Source: Thermoflexus hugenholtzii
Lineage (GTDB): Bacteria; Chloroflexota; Anaerolineae; Thermoflexales; Thermoflexaceae
Assembly (NCBI RefSeq): GCF_018771565.1
Contig: NZ_CP076326.1
Span: 496,001-560,000 of the forward strand
Direction of reading: 5' to 3'
Length of the DNA stretch: 64,000 bases
Made by a program: the position numbers and the translations under genes. Shown piece by piece: positions 48,546 to 57,628 of the stretch; positions within the stretch are counted from its first letter, which is position 1; the number at the start of each line of letters is the position of its first letter. The notes beneath the pieces were generated by a model. The model was not told where the DNA came from. It saw only the letters and a program-made list of their open reading frames with translations, and made no database searches.

Positions 48546-51341
48546 ATGGTGATACAGGAGCCTTCTCCGGCGAGCTGGGGGTTTCAGCCGATGGAGATCC
48601 CTCCGACGATCCGGGATCCCCTGCTGGAGTGGGTGGACCGCCTCCTGCGGTCGGCGGATCCCGAGGAGGTGCTCCGGGAGGCGGCAGCGGCGCTGGGCTC
48701 CCCGGGGCATGCGGTCGCCCTGGGGCTGTGGCTCCCGGATCCGGAGGGGGCCCGTCTCCGGCTGGTGATCGGGACGGGGGCGCTGGCGGCCGCCGCCGGG
48801 ATCCTGGAGCGGCCCCTCTCCGGCGAGCCCTCCTGCGGGGCCGTGTGGTCCTATCGTTCCGGCCGGCCCTCGATCGAGACGTTTGACGCCTCGGCTATGC
48901 CGGCCGTCCGCCTGAATCTCCCCCTGCGCGCCCGGGAGGACGGGGAGCCCATGGGCGTGCTCACCGCCGAGGGGTCCCCCGCCTTGCGGACGGCGGAGGC
49001 GCAGCAACGGTTGCTCCTGCTGGCCCGCCGGCTGGCCGGGCTCCTGCAGGCGGGCGCCGCTGGAGCGGCCGGGCCGCTGATGGTCGGACTGAACCGTCTG
49101 GCCCGCATGGTCAACGAGGAGATCGCCCTGGAGCCCCTGCTGGCCCGCATCGTCCGGGAGCTGGTGGAGCTGCTCCGGGGCGATCGGGGGGCGATCGCCC
49201 TGATGGCGGAGGAAGGGGATCACCTGGTGGTGGTGGCCGAACACAACCCGGCGGGCACGCCCTCCGGGTTGGGCGTGAAGATCCCCATCGCGGGGAACCC
49301 TTCGATGGCGTGGATCCTGCGGGAGCGCCGGCCCCTGGCCATCCCGGACGTCCGGGATCCGATCCTGGGGCCGGTCGGGCCGGTTCTGGGGACCATGGGG
49401 ATCCGCTCGCTGTTGATCGTCCCCCTGGTGGTGGGAGAGCGGGTCATCGGGACCATCGGGGTGGACAGCGTGGGGCGCCCTCGTGTCTTCACGGAGGCGG
49501 AGCAGCAGCTGGCCCAGGTCGTCGCGGCCCAGGTGGCGGGCGCGGTGGAGCGCGCGCGGCTGCTCGCGGAGGCGCAGCGTCGGGCGGCCCATTTGGAGGT
49601 CCTGCACGCGGTGCTCCGGGAGGCGACGGCCGCGCCGGATCTGAACGCGCTGATGGAGCGGGCCCTCACGCAGCTTCGCGGGGCCCTGGAGGCCCCGATG
49701 GGGGCGATCTATCTGCCCGGCCGCGCGGTGGTGCACGGGCTCCCGATGGAAGCGAGGCGGCTCCTCGCCGAGGCGGCGCGGGCGGCGGGCCTGGCCCTTC
49801 GGGAGCCCATCGCGGTGAGCGACTGGCAGGCGCTCCCGTCGGATCATCCGGCGCGGCCGCTGGGGCCGGTGATGGCGCGATTGGGGATTCGGGCCTCGGT
49901 GACCGTGCCGATCGGGCGGGCGGAGGCGCCCCTCGGCGGCCTCAGCCTGGCCGTTCCGGAGCCCCGGGTGTGGAGGCCCGAGGAGATCGCGCTGATGGAG
50001 GCGGTGGGACGGGAGCTCGGCGCCGTGATGGAACGGCTGCAGCTGCTGGAGCGGCTGCGCGCCCAGACGGAGCGGCTCCACATACTGTATCAAACCGCCC
50101 GGGCGCTGGCCCACGGGGAGGAGGTGTCCGAGCTGCTGGACCGGGTCTTGGGGGAGATCCGGGTCCATCTCAGGGCTGATGCGGTGAGCGTCCATGGGAG
50201 GGAGGCGACGGGCTCCGGGCTCCGGCGCATGGCCGCCCAAGGGTTCTCCCCGATGCCCTGGGTGGAGCAGGGGGAGGACGCCGGGACGATCACCGGCCGT
50301 GTCGGGGCGATCGGGGAGGCCCTCTGGGTGGAGGACTGCGCGGCATATCCGTATCCGCCGGAGACCCGGGCTCTGATCGAGCGGGAAGGGATCCGCGCCC
50401 ACGCCGCGCTGCCCTTGCGCCATCAGGGGGAGATCCTGGGGGTGCTCAACGTGCTCTGGCGTCGGCCCCGCGCGCTGGATCCGGAGATCCGGGATCTGCT
50501 GCAGAGCCTGGCGGATCTGCTGGCCACGGGGCTCCATCGGGCCCAGCTGCTGGAGCAGGCGCGTCGGGAGGCGGCGGAGCGGGCCGCCCTCAACCGGGCC
50601 CTGGGGGAGGCGCTGCGGTTGCGGGAGGAGATGATCCAGAACGTCTCCCACGAGCTGCGCACGCCGCTCACGGTGGCCATGGGCTATCTGGAGTTGCTCG
50701 CGGAGGGGGCGCTGGGCCCCTTGAACGCGGCCCAGCGGGAGGCTGTGGAGATCAGCCGCGGGCGCCTGCAGGAGCTGCACCGGTATGTGGAGCTGCTGCT
50801 GACCATGCAGGTGGCGCGGGCAGGGGAAGGGCGTCGGCAGCCCCTGGACCTGGCCGATCTGGTCCGGGAGGCGGCGCGGCGCCTTCAGGCCCGCCTGGAT
50901 CCGGCCCGCCACGCGCTTCAGGTGGAGATCCCTGAGGAACCCGTGTGGATGGTGGGGGATCCCGAGGGGCTGGCCCGCGCCCTCGGGGAGGTGCTGGATA
51001 ACGCGGTGAAGTTCTCCCCCGCGGGGGGTCAGATTGGGATCGCCCTCACGGTGGAGGGTGGGGAGATCCTCCTGCGGGTGTGGGATGAAGGGATCGGCAT
51101 CCCGCCGGAACATCTGTCGCGGGTGGGACAACCGTTCTATCAGGTGGAGGGGGGAACCACGCGCCGCTTCGGCGGGATGGGGATCGGCCTGGCCGCCGTC
51201 CGGGCGATCCTCGAGGCCCACGGCGGCGCCTTCCACATCCGACCCCGCACCCCCCGCGGCACCGAAGTCCTCCTGCGACTCCCCCTGCACCGGGATCCGG
51301 AGCCCCAGACGTCCTCGCCGGATCCCGATCCCCGGAGCTGA
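48546..51341 (+). CDS. Multi-GAF sensor histidine kinase
   Basis: A soluble kinase of 931 residues. Four GAF-like modules occupy roughly 20-165, 175-330, 345-490 and 500-660. The second is the clearest, with IPIAGNPSMAWILRERRPLAIPDV and SLLIVPLVVGERVIGTIGVDS. Then come a HisKA helix with IQNVSHELRTPLTVAMGYLELL (histidine near 702) and an HATPase with LGEVLDNAVKFSPAGGQIG, DEGIGIPPEHLSRV and GGMGIGLAAVR. No transmembrane helix or receiver is present and no regulator lies nearby, so its partner is elsewhere. AGGGAGGGGGA precedes the ATG. The ligand is unknown. Confidence 0.92.
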   Translation: MVIQEPSPASWGFQPMEIPPTIRDPLLEWVDRLLRSADPEEVLREAAAALGSPGHAVALGLWLPDPEGARLRLVIGTGALAAAAGILERPLSGEPSCGAVWSYRSGRPSIETFDASAMPAVRLNLPLRAREDGEPMGVLTAEGSPALRTAEAQQRLLLLARRLAGLLQAGAAGAAGPLMVGLNRLARMVNEEIALEPLLARIVRELVELLRGDRGAIALMAEEGDHLVVVAEHNPAGTPSGLGVKIPIAGNPSMAWILRERRPLAIPDVRDPILGPVGPVLGTMGIRSLLIVPLVVGERVIGTIGVDSVGRPRVFTEAEQQLAQVVAAQVAGAVERARLLAEAQRRAAHLEVLHAVLREATAAPDLNALMERALTQLRGALEAPMGAIYLPGRAVVHGLPMEARRLLAEAARAAGLALREPIAVSDWQALPSDHPARPLGPVMARLGIRASVTVPIGRAEAPLGGLSLAVPEPRVWRPEEIALMEAVGRELGAVMERLQLLERLRAQTERLHILYQTARALAHGEEVSELLDRVLGEIRVHLRADAVSVHGREATGSGLRRMAAQGFSPMPWVEQGEDAGTITGRVGAIGEALWVEDCAAYPYPPETRALIEREGIRAHAALPLRHQGEILGVLNVLWRRPRALDPEIRDLLQSLADLLATGLHRAQLLEQARREAAERAALNRALGEALRLREEMIQNVSHELRTPLTVAMGYLELLAEGALGPLNAAQREAVEISRGRLQELHRYVELLLTMQVARAGEGRRQPLDLADLVREAARRLQARLDPARHALQVEIPEEPVWMVGDPEGLARALGEVLDNAVKFSPAGGQIGIALTVEGGEILLRVWDEGIGIPPEHLSRVGQPFYQVEGGTTRRFGGMGIGLAAVRAILEAHGGAFHIRPRTPRGTEVLLRLPLHRDPEPQTSSPDPDPRS

Positions 51342-51542
51342 GGGGTCGGGCTGCTGCGAGCCGTTGCCTGACCAGCGCGAGGCCCAGGGCGCTTATTGAA
51401 GACCGGAAAACTCCGCTCTTCCTCGGGCTCTCCCGCTCTTTCAGGGCGGGGGCCGTATCGGACCCATAGATCCAGAACCCATTCAGCGTCCGGATCCATC
51501 CCACGCCTGGCAAGGCCGGAAGGCCCAGCCCCCTCCGCCCCC

Positions 51543-51570
51543 TTGACAAGCGATTGATTTTGAATACAAT
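51543..51570 (+). promoter_or_regulatory. Sigma-A type promoter of the L-rhamnose operon
   Basis: A consensus -35 TTGACA (51543-51548), a 16-base spacer and a near-consensus -10 TACAAT (51565-51570) lie 37 bases before the DeoR-family ATG. This is the strongest promoter match in the window. A start near 51577 places the tandem operator-like repeats at the beginning of the transcript. Confidence 0.85.
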
Positions 51571-51582
51571 TGGAGCCAAAGA

Positions 51583-51602
51583 ATTCGAAACCATTCGAAA
51601 CC
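51583..51602 (+). promoter_or_regulatory. Tandem 10-bp direct repeat, likely operator
   Basis: ATTCGAAACC occurs twice back to back (51583-51592 and 51593-51602), between the -10 box and the DeoR-family start codon. One helical turn spacing and TTCGAAA half-palindromes suit cooperative binding of a DeoR-family repressor, most simply autoregulation by the adjacent gene product. This role is inferred from position. Confidence 0.6.
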
Positions 51603-51606
51603 CCCC

Positions 51607-52371
51607 ATGCGGTATCCGTATGAGCGGCGGCAGGCGATCCTGCGGATTTTGGAGGCTGAGGGGCGGGTCTCGGTGGCGGATCTCAGCCGCCGGTTTGCGC
51701 TCTCGGAGGTGACGATTCGGAAGGACCTGGCGTGGCTGGAGGCGCAGGGGTTGCTGATCCGCACGCATGGGGGGGCCCTGCCGGCGGATCGCAACCCGGC
51801 CGAACTGGCCTTTGAAGTGCGGGAGCGCCTGAACCGGGAGGAGAAGATCCGCATCGGGCAGGCGGCGGCGTCTCTGGTTCAGGATGGGGACAGCATCGCC
51901 CTGGATGCCAGCACGACGGCCATGTATCTGGCGCGGTTCCTTCGGGATCGTCGGGAGCTCACCGTGCTCACCAACGGCATCCGGGTGGCGATGGAGTTCG
52001 CCGGGCGGCCGGGGATCACCGTGCTGATGCCCGGGGGCATGTTGCGCTGGGAAGCTTTCTCCCTGGTTGGAACGTGGGGCGAGGACCTCCTGCGGCGGAT
52101 GCACATCCACAAGGCCTTCGTCGGCGCCAAAGGCTTGACTCTGGAGGAAGGGCTGACCGATGTGAATCCGGAGGAGGTCCGCCTCAAGCAGGCGATTGTG
52201 GAGGCGGCCAAGGAGGTGATCGCCATTGTGGATCACACCAAGTGGGGCCGGGTGGCTTTCGCGACGTTCTGTCCTCTGGATCGAATCCGGTTGGTGATCA
52301 CGGATGTGCAGGCACCGCCCGAGCTGGTCGAAGCCGTTCGGCGACGGGGAGTGGAGGTCTGGCAGGTCTGA
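51607..52371 (+). CDS. DeoR/GlpR-family transcriptional regulator of the rhamnose operon
   Basis: A 254-residue regulator with an N-terminal DeoR helix-turn-helix (RRQAILRILEAEGRVSVADLSRRFALSEVTIRKDLAWLEAQG) and a C-terminal sugar-phosphate sensor domain. The latter contains HGGALPADRN, DSIALDASTTAMYLARFL, TVLTNGIRVA, FVGAKGLTLEEGLTDVNPEEVRLKQ and AIVDHTKWGRVAFATF, typical of the family. A phosphorylated sugar, possibly rhamnulose 1-phosphate, is the likely effector. It is the first gene of the operon, with a TTGACA/TACAAT promoter and a tandem repeat directly upstream, consistent with negative autoregulation. The leader is short and a ribosome site is not obvious. Confidence 0.93.
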   Translation: MRYPYERRQAILRILEAEGRVSVADLSRRFALSEVTIRKDLAWLEAQGLLIRTHGGALPADRNPAELAFEVRERLNREEKIRIGQAAASLVQDGDSIALDASTTAMYLARFLRDRRELTVLTNGIRVAMEFAGRPGITVLMPGGMLRWEAFSLVGTWGEDLLRRMHIHKAFVGAKGLTLEEGLTDVNPEEVRLKQAIVEAAKEVIAIVDHTKWGRVAFATFCPLDRIRLVITDVQAPPELVEAVRRRGVEVWQV

Positions 52372-52401
52372 GCCCGTGATCCTTGTGACGGAGGGGCAGC
52401 G

Positions 52402-52797
52402 ATGGCGCGGCGGCGCTCTCGTCAGAACCATGGGCGGAGGATCTGGTATATCCCGGACGGCTATCTGCCCCCGCTGTCCTCCGGGCCATCCGAGCTGGTC
52501 AGTCATGAGTCTCTCTGTCTGCTGAACCCTTCCCCGCAAGAAGCTCACGTCACCCTCACGGTTTACTTTGAGGATCGCGATCCCCTTCGCGGGATCTCCC
52601 TGAAGGTGCCGCCCGAGCGCACCTGGCATGTCCGGCTGGATCGGCCGGAGCAGCTGGGCGGCCATATGATCCCCCGGGGTGTCCCCTACGCGTTGAAGGT
52701 GGAGAGCGATGTGCCCATCGTGGTGCAGCTCTCACGCATGGATGTGACGCAGCCGAACCTCGCCCTGATGACCACGATGGGCTATCCAGCGGAATGA
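52402..52797 (+). CDS. ASRT-family (sensory rhodopsin transducer-like) protein
   Basis: A 131-residue beta-rich protein matching the family of the Anabaena sensory rhodopsin transducer (PF07100). It has RRIWYIPDGYLPP, SHESLCLLNPSPQEAHVTLTVYFEDRDP, VPPERTWHVRLDR and VPYALKVESDVPIVVQLSRMD. No rhodopsin gene is present; most bacteria with this family lack one, and a sugar-binding role has been proposed for the fold. Its place between the DeoR regulator and the ABC ATPase supports a carbohydrate role, but this is unproven. GGAGGGGCAGCG lies before the ATG at 52402. Confidence 0.85.
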   Translation: MARRRSRQNHGRRIWYIPDGYLPPLSSGPSELVSHESLCLLNPSPQEAHVTLTVYFEDRDPLRGISLKVPPERTWHVRLDRPEQLGGHMIPRGVPYALKVESDVPIVVQLSRMDVTQPNLALMTTMGYPAE

Positions 52798-52808
52798 AGG
52801 AGCGGGAG

Positions 52809-54335
52809 ATGGATGCGCCTCTCCTCGCCCTTCGGAACATCTATAAGGCTTTCCCGGGGGTTCAGGCGCTGGCCGGGGTTTCCCTGGACCTCTACGCGGG
52901 GGAGGTGCACGCCCTGGTGGGGGAGAACGGAGCGGGGAAATCGACGCTGATCAAGATCGCCGCGGGGGTTCATGAGCCGGACGCCGGGGAGATCCTGATC
53001 GGAGGGCGGCCGGTGCGGCTTCAGGGGCCCCGCCATGCGACGGCCCTGGGCATCGCAGTGATCCATCAGGAGCCCTATCTCTTCCCCACCCTCTCGGTGC
53101 TGGAGAACCTGTTCGTGGGTTTTCATCCGCGCAGGGGGCCGCTGGGCCTGGTGGATTGGCGGGCGATGGCCCGGCGGGCGGAGGGCGTGTTCCGGGAGCT
53201 GGGGATCTCGTTGCCGCTGGATCGCCCGGCCGGGGAGCTCAGCGCCGCCCAGCAACAGCTGCTCCAGATCGCCCGTTCCCTCCTTCAGGACGCGCGGGTC
53301 CTGATCATGGACGAGCCCACTTCGTCCCTCTCCCAGAAAGAGGTGGAGATCCTTTTCGGGATCATCGGGCGCCTGCGCCAGCGTGGGGTAGGCGTTCTTT
53401 ATATTTCCCACCGTCTGGAGGAGGTGTTCGCGCTGGCCGATCGGGTGACCGTGCTGCGGGATGGCCAGTGGGTGGGGACCTATCCGATCTCCGCGGTCAC
53501 GCCGGAGGCCTTGATCGCCCGCATGGTGGGCCGGGAGCTCACCCAGATGTTCCCCCATACGCCCCATCCCCCCGGCGAGGTCCGGTTGCGGGTCCAGGCT
53601 CTGGGTCGCCCTGGCCTCTTCGAGGGGATCTCCTTTGAGTTGCGGGCAGGGGAGATCGTGGGGATGGCCGGTCTGGTGGGGGCCGGTCGTTCGGAGGTTG
53701 CCCAGGCCATCTTCGGCATCCTCCCCCCGGAGGAGGGCTGGATCGAGGTGGATGGACGCCGGATGGTCCCCCGGGCGCCCTGGGAGGCGATGGCCGCGGG
53801 GATTTTCTACATCCCGGAGGACCGTCACCGGCAGGGGATCGTCGCGCCGCTCTCAGTGCGGGCCAACCTGACCCTGGCGATCCTGCGCCGGCTGGCCCGT
53901 TTCGGCTGGATTGATCGCCGCGCGGAGGACGCGCTGGTGGACGCCTATCGGGAGCGCCTGCGGATCCGCGTGGCGGATCCGGAGCAGCCCGTGGGCACCC
54001 TCTCCGGTGGCAACCAGCAAAAGGTGGTGGTGGCTCGTGGGCTGGCCACCCAGCCCCGCGTTCTGATCCTGGACGAGCCCACCCGGGGCATCGATGTGGG
54101 GACCAAGGCGGAGATCCACCGGCTGATGGATGAGCTGGCGGGGCAGGGGATGGCGATCCTGATGATCTCCTCGGAGTTGCCGGAGATCCTGGGGATGTCG
54201 GATCGCATCCTGGTGATGCGGGCCGGCCGTCTGATGGGCGAGTTGCGGCGGGAGGAGGCCACGCCGGAGCAGGTGATGGCGCTGGCCATGGGCCTGACCT
54301 CCAATGGCGGGGTCCAGGCCCCGGAGGTGCGCTGA
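52809..54335 (+). CDS. rhaT: Sugar ABC transporter ATP-binding protein, two ABC domains (RbsA/RhaT type)
   Basis: A 508-residue double ATPase of the CUT2 sugar importer class. Domain 1 has Walker A LVGENGAGKSTLIK, the signature region LSAAQQQLLQIARSLL, Walker B VLIMDEPTSSLS and LYISHRLEEV. Domain 2 has the degenerate P-loop GLVGAGRSEVAQAIFG, LSGGNQQKVVVARGLA and LILDEPTRGIDVG. The start is set at 52809, with AAGGAG six bases upstream; the ATG at 52794 overlaps the previous stop and is the alternative. Two permeases and a binding protein follow. Rhamnose specificity is inferred from the operon. Confidence 0.92.
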   Translation: MDAPLLALRNIYKAFPGVQALAGVSLDLYAGEVHALVGENGAGKSTLIKIAAGVHEPDAGEILIGGRPVRLQGPRHATALGIAVIHQEPYLFPTLSVLENLFVGFHPRRGPLGLVDWRAMARRAEGVFRELGISLPLDRPAGELSAAQQQLLQIARSLLQDARVLIMDEPTSSLSQKEVEILFGIIGRLRQRGVGVLYISHRLEEVFALADRVTVLRDGQWVGTYPISAVTPEALIARMVGRELTQMFPHTPHPPGEVRLRVQALGRPGLFEGISFELRAGEIVGMAGLVGAGRSEVAQAIFGILPPEEGWIEVDGRRMVPRAPWEAMAAGIFYIPEDRHRQGIVAPLSVRANLTLAILRRLARFGWIDRRAEDALVDAYRERLRIRVADPEQPVGTLSGGNQQKVVVARGLATQPRVLILDEPTRGIDVGTKAEIHRLMDELAGQGMAILMISSELPEILGMSDRILVMRAGRLMGELRREEATPEQVMALAMGLTSNGGVQAPEVR

Positions 54336-54347
54336 GGGGGGAGCCCG

Positions 54348-55328
54348 ATGGGGTGGAAAGGACGGGAGCCGTTTCTGTTGATCGTTAACGCGCTGCTGAT
54401 CGTGATCTTGGCGGCCACCACGCCCTTTATGGTGCGGCCGGACGCGGCGGGCGGCCGCGTGCTGGACCTGAGCGCGTTGCGCCTGCTACTGGACAACTAC
54501 GCGGCGACGTTCATCGGGGCGGTGGGGATGACGCTGGTCATCCTGGCCGGCCAGATCGACCTCTCGGTGGGCTCCGCCCTGGCCTTGTGTGCGGTGGTCG
54601 CTGCCCAGGTCTCCCAGATGGGATGGCCGGTTCCCCTGGCTTTCCTGGCTCCGATCCTGGTGGGGACGCTCATCGGACTGATCAACGGCGCTATCGTCGC
54701 CTACGGGCGGATCCACGCCATCCTGGTGACGCTGGGGATGATGACCCTCCTGCGCGGCCTGGTGGTTCACCTGGTCCCGGCGGGCTGGGTGGCGACCAGC
54801 GATGCCTTCAAGGGGGTGGGCCTGGCCCGGCCGCTGGGGGTTTCCACCTCAATCTGGATCGCTGCGGCCTTCGCCCTGGCGATGGCCCTGGCCGCCCGTT
54901 ACACGCGCTGGGGACGGGAGGTCTATGCCGTGGGGAGCAACCCGAACGCCGCGGCCATCGTGGGGATCCGCCCCCACCGCATCTGGTTCACCGTCCTTCT
55001 TTTCAACGGATTTGCCATCGGGCTGGCCAGCGCCGTCCACGCCTCCCGCTTCGGGGTGATCCAGAACAACATCGGGCAGGGATTTGAGCTGCTGCTCATC
55101 ACCGCAGTGGTCATCGGAGGGACCAGCATCTTCGGCGGCTATGGGAGCGTGGGAGGGACTCTCCTGGGGGTCCTGTTCCTGGCGCTGGTTCGTTCGGCAC
55201 TGATTTACTTCCGTATCCCTGCGCTCTGGGAACAGGCCGTTTACGGCGCCTTTCTGCTCTTCGCGGTGGGTCTGGACATCGCCCGGTCGCGGGCGTGGGC
55301 GCGGGCGTGGCGAGGGGGGACGGCATGA
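54348..55328 (+). CDS. Sugar ABC transporter permease (CUT2 class)
   Basis: A 326-residue inner-membrane permease with about ten hydrophobic segments. The CUT2 signature GMTLVILAGQIDLSVGSALAL is near residue 65, and SNPNAAAIVGIRPHRI with TAVVIGGTSIFGGYGSVGGTLLG is near 200-265. GGGGAGCCC lies before the ATG. It starts 12 bases after the ATPase gene and overlaps the second permease gene by four bases, so the two presumably form a heterodimeric channel for L-rhamnose. Specificity is inferred from context. Confidence 0.92.
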   Translation: MGWKGREPFLLIVNALLIVILAATTPFMVRPDAAGGRVLDLSALRLLLDNYAATFIGAVGMTLVILAGQIDLSVGSALALCAVVAAQVSQMGWPVPLAFLAPILVGTLIGLINGAIVAYGRIHAILVTLGMMTLLRGLVVHLVPAGWVATSDAFKGVGLARPLGVSTSIWIAAAFALAMALAARYTRWGREVYAVGSNPNAAAIVGIRPHRIWFTVLLFNGFAIGLASAVHASRFGVIQNNIGQGFELLLITAVVIGGTSIFGGYGSVGGTLLGVLFLALVRSALIYFRIPALWEQAVYGAFLLFAVGLDIARSRAWARAWRGGTA

Positions 55329-56374
55329 GGGAGATCCGGCGGCCGGGAGCGATCGCCCGGGGATGGACCCGGGAAGGGATCCTGTTGGGGATCGTGGCGG
55401 GATTGCTGATCGCCATCGCCCTGCTGACGCCCAAGTTCCTGACGGCCACCAACTTGCAGATCACCTCCCGCTATCTGGTGGAGGTGGGCCTGGTGGCCAT
55501 CCCGATGACGATGATCATCCTGATCCGTGGGATCGACATCTCCGTGGGCTCCATCGTCGCCCTCGCCACCATCGTCCTGGGGTTCTCGTGGAGCGTGTAT
55601 CGGATCCCCATGGTCGCCGCGATCGCCCTGGCCCTGACGGTGGCGACCCTTTGCGGCCTCCTGAACGGGTTGGCCATCACCCGGTTGCGGGTTCCGGATT
55701 TGGTGGTGACCCTTTCGACCCTGGCGATCTACCGGGGGATCGCCGAGGGCCTCGGGGGTGGGGGGCGGGTCTACCTGTATGAGGATCCGATCATGCGCTT
55801 TCTGGGGGAGGGACAGATCCTGGGGATCCCGGTAGGGCTATGGGTGTTCCTGCCGGTGGTGCTCATCGCCGGGCTGGTGCTGGACCGGACCGCCTGGGGG
55901 AGGTCGCTATATGCCATCGGGCATAACGAGACGGCCGCGCGCTTCGCCGGGATACGGGTGGACCGGATCCGCCTGCTGGTTTACACCCTTTCCGGGCTGG
56001 CCAGCGGGGTGAGCGCGCTCTTCATGGCCGGGCGCCTGGGGACGGCGCGGGCGACCGCCGGCCTGGGCTTGGAGTTCGAGGTCATCACGGCGGTGGTCGT
56101 GGGGGGGACGGCGATCTCCGGCGGGGAAGGGAGCATCTGGGGCAGCTTCCTGGGCGTGGTGATGGTCACCGCCTTGCGGAACGGCCTCAACCTGATCGGA
56201 GTGCCCTCCCCGATTCAGGCCATGATCATCGGCGCGTTGCTGATCCTGACGGTGCTGGTGAACGAGAATCTGCGCGTGCGCATCCGGGGATGGGTGCGCC
56301 CGGCAACGCCGGTGCCCGCGCATGAGGCGGAGCCGGCACCCGCGGCGAACCCGTCTCCCCATGAAAGGAGGTGA
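55325..56374 (+). CDS. Sugar ABC transporter permease (CUT2 class)
   Basis: A 349-residue second permease. The CUT2 motif MTMIILIRGIDISVGSIVAL is near residue 65, and VTLSTLAIYRGIAEGL and TAVVVGGTAISGGEGSIWGSFLGV are also present. A cytoplasmic alanine/proline-rich tail (PATPVPAHEAEPAPAANPSPHERR region) is unusual and probably disordered. The ATG at 55325 overlaps the previous stop (ATGA). The next gene, for the binding protein, begins 83 bases downstream. Confidence 0.92.
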   Translation: MREIRRPGAIARGWTREGILLGIVAGLLIAIALLTPKFLTATNLQITSRYLVEVGLVAIPMTMIILIRGIDISVGSIVALATIVLGFSWSVYRIPMVAAIALALTVATLCGLLNGLAITRLRVPDLVVTLSTLAIYRGIAEGLGGGGRVYLYEDPIMRFLGEGQILGIPVGLWVFLPVVLIAGLVLDRTAWGRSLYAIGHNETAARFAGIRVDRIRLLVYTLSGLASGVSALFMAGRLGTARATAGLGLEFEVITAVVVGGTAISGGEGSIWGSFLGVVMVTALRNGLNLIGVPSPIQAMIIGALLILTVLVNENLRVRIRGWVRPATPVPAHEAEPAPAANPSPHERR

Positions 56375-56457
56375 GACCGCAGCATCCAGAAGCCCGATTC
56401 TTCGCCTTGTTGCGACTGTAATTCAGAACCCCAAATCTCAGGAGGAGGGAGGTTGCC

Positions 56458-57546
56458 ATGAAGCGTCGTCCGTTGCCCTTGCTGATCGTCGGTCTGGTCC
56501 TGGCCCTGATCCTGGCCCAGTGCGCGCCGGCTCCCACGCCTTCGCCGACGCCGGCGGCCCAGCCGCCCGCCACCGCGCCCGCTGCGGCGCCTTCCCCCAC
56601 CGCGGCTCCTTCTCCTACAGCGGCTCCTGCGAAGAAGTTCGTCATCTACCATGTGCCGAAGGCGGTGGGCATCGACTACTTCAAGTCGGCCCATCAGGGC
56701 ATGGAGGAGGCGGCGAAGGAGTTCGGCGACGTCGAGCTCCACTATGAGGGCTCCATCAACGCCAGCGCCGAGGAGCAGATCAAGGTGCTGGAGGACATCA
56801 TCACCAAGAAGCCCGATGCCCTCATCGTCTCCGCCAACGATCCTCAGGCCCTGGTGCCGGTGCTCAAGCGGGCCCGCGAGGCCGGCATCACGGTGGTCAC
56901 GTATGACGCCGACGTGCTGCCGGAGGCCCGCGTCTTCTTCATCAACCAGGCCACCTTCGAGGGCATCGGCAAGGCCCTGATCGACGAGGCGGCCAAGCAG
57001 GTCGGCCCGGAGGCCAAGATCGCCATCATCTCCACCTTCCCCACGGCCCCCAACCAGAGCCGCTGGGTGGAGGAGATGAAGAAGTATATGGCCCAGGCCT
57101 ACCCCAAGATGCAGCTGGTGGACATCCGCTACGGGGAGGACGATCAGGCCAAGAGCCGTCAGCAGGCCACGGACCTCATCGCCGCCCACCCCGAGGTGCA
57201 GTTCCTGATCGTCCCGACCTCGGTGGGCTGCCCCGGCGTGGCTGACGCCCTGGAGGCGGCCGGCAAGGTGGGCCAGATCAAGATGACCTGTCTGGCCACC
57301 CCCAACGGGATGCGGGCCTACGTCAAGCGGGGCACCCTGGAGGCCTTCTACCTGTGGAACGTGGTGGACCTGGGTTACCTGGCGATGTATGTGACCCACG
57401 GGCTGCTGACCGGCGAGATCAAGCCCACGGATAAGACGGTGAAGGCCGGCCGGCTGGGCGAGCGTGAGGTCGGCCCGGACAACGTGATCCTGCTCGGCCC
57501 GCCCTTCCGGTTCGACAAGAACAACATCGATCAGTTCAACTTCTAA
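56458..57546 (+). CDS. rhaS: Rhamnose ABC transporter substrate-binding protein
   Basis: A 362-residue exported binding protein. The signal ends LALILAQC, with Cys22 a probable lipid site although Gln at -1 is atypical. A long Ala/Pro/Thr linker (PTPSPTPAAQPPATAP...) then leads to a periplasmic-binding-protein type 1 fold with YHVPKAVGIDYFKSAHQGMEEAAKEFG, DALIVSANDPQALVPVLKRAREAGI and VGCPGVADALEAAGKVGQIK. This matches RhaS-type binding proteins. GGAGGGAGGTTGCC precedes the ATG. A strong hairpin follows, suggesting separate stabilisation of this abundant mRNA. Confidence in a rhamnose role rests on the catabolic genes alongside. Confidence 0.93.
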   Translation: MKRRPLPLLIVGLVLALILAQCAPAPTPSPTPAAQPPATAPAAAPSPTAAPSPTAAPAKKFVIYHVPKAVGIDYFKSAHQGMEEAAKEFGDVELHYEGSINASAEEQIKVLEDIITKKPDALIVSANDPQALVPVLKRAREAGITVVTYDADVLPEARVFFINQATFEGIGKALIDEAAKQVGPEAKIAIISTFPTAPNQSRWVEEMKKYMAQAYPKMQLVDIRYGEDDQAKSRQQATDLIAAHPEVQFLIVPTSVGCPGVADALEAAGKVGQIKMTCLATPNGMRAYVKRGTLEAFYLWNVVDLGYLAMYVTHGLLTGEIKPTDKTVKAGRLGEREVGPDNVILLGPPFRFDKNNIDQFNF

Positions 57547-57558
57547 ATGCGCGAGCAT

Positions 57559-57585
57559 GGGGGAGGGCCGAAGAGGCCCTCCCCC
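57559..57585 (+). terminator. Hairpin after rhaS, within the operon
   Basis: GGGGGAGGGCC and GGCCCTCCCCC form an 11-bp stem with a GAAGA loop, 12 bases after the rhaS stop. No T-run follows, so it is more likely an mRNA-stabilising or partial stop element that boosts the binding protein over the enzymes downstream. Confidence 0.6.
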
Positions 57586-57628
57586 GGCTCGATAGGGCTT
57601 TCCGTTCGCTCAGACGAGGGGGGAAGCC

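Noticed and set aside
48132-51290. Very long open frame (over 1000 codons) on the minus strand
   Set aside because: It lies opposite a clear GAF histidine kinase, has no ribosome site, and its low-complexity Pro/Gly/Arg/His composition is typical of an antisense shadow in GC-rich DNA.
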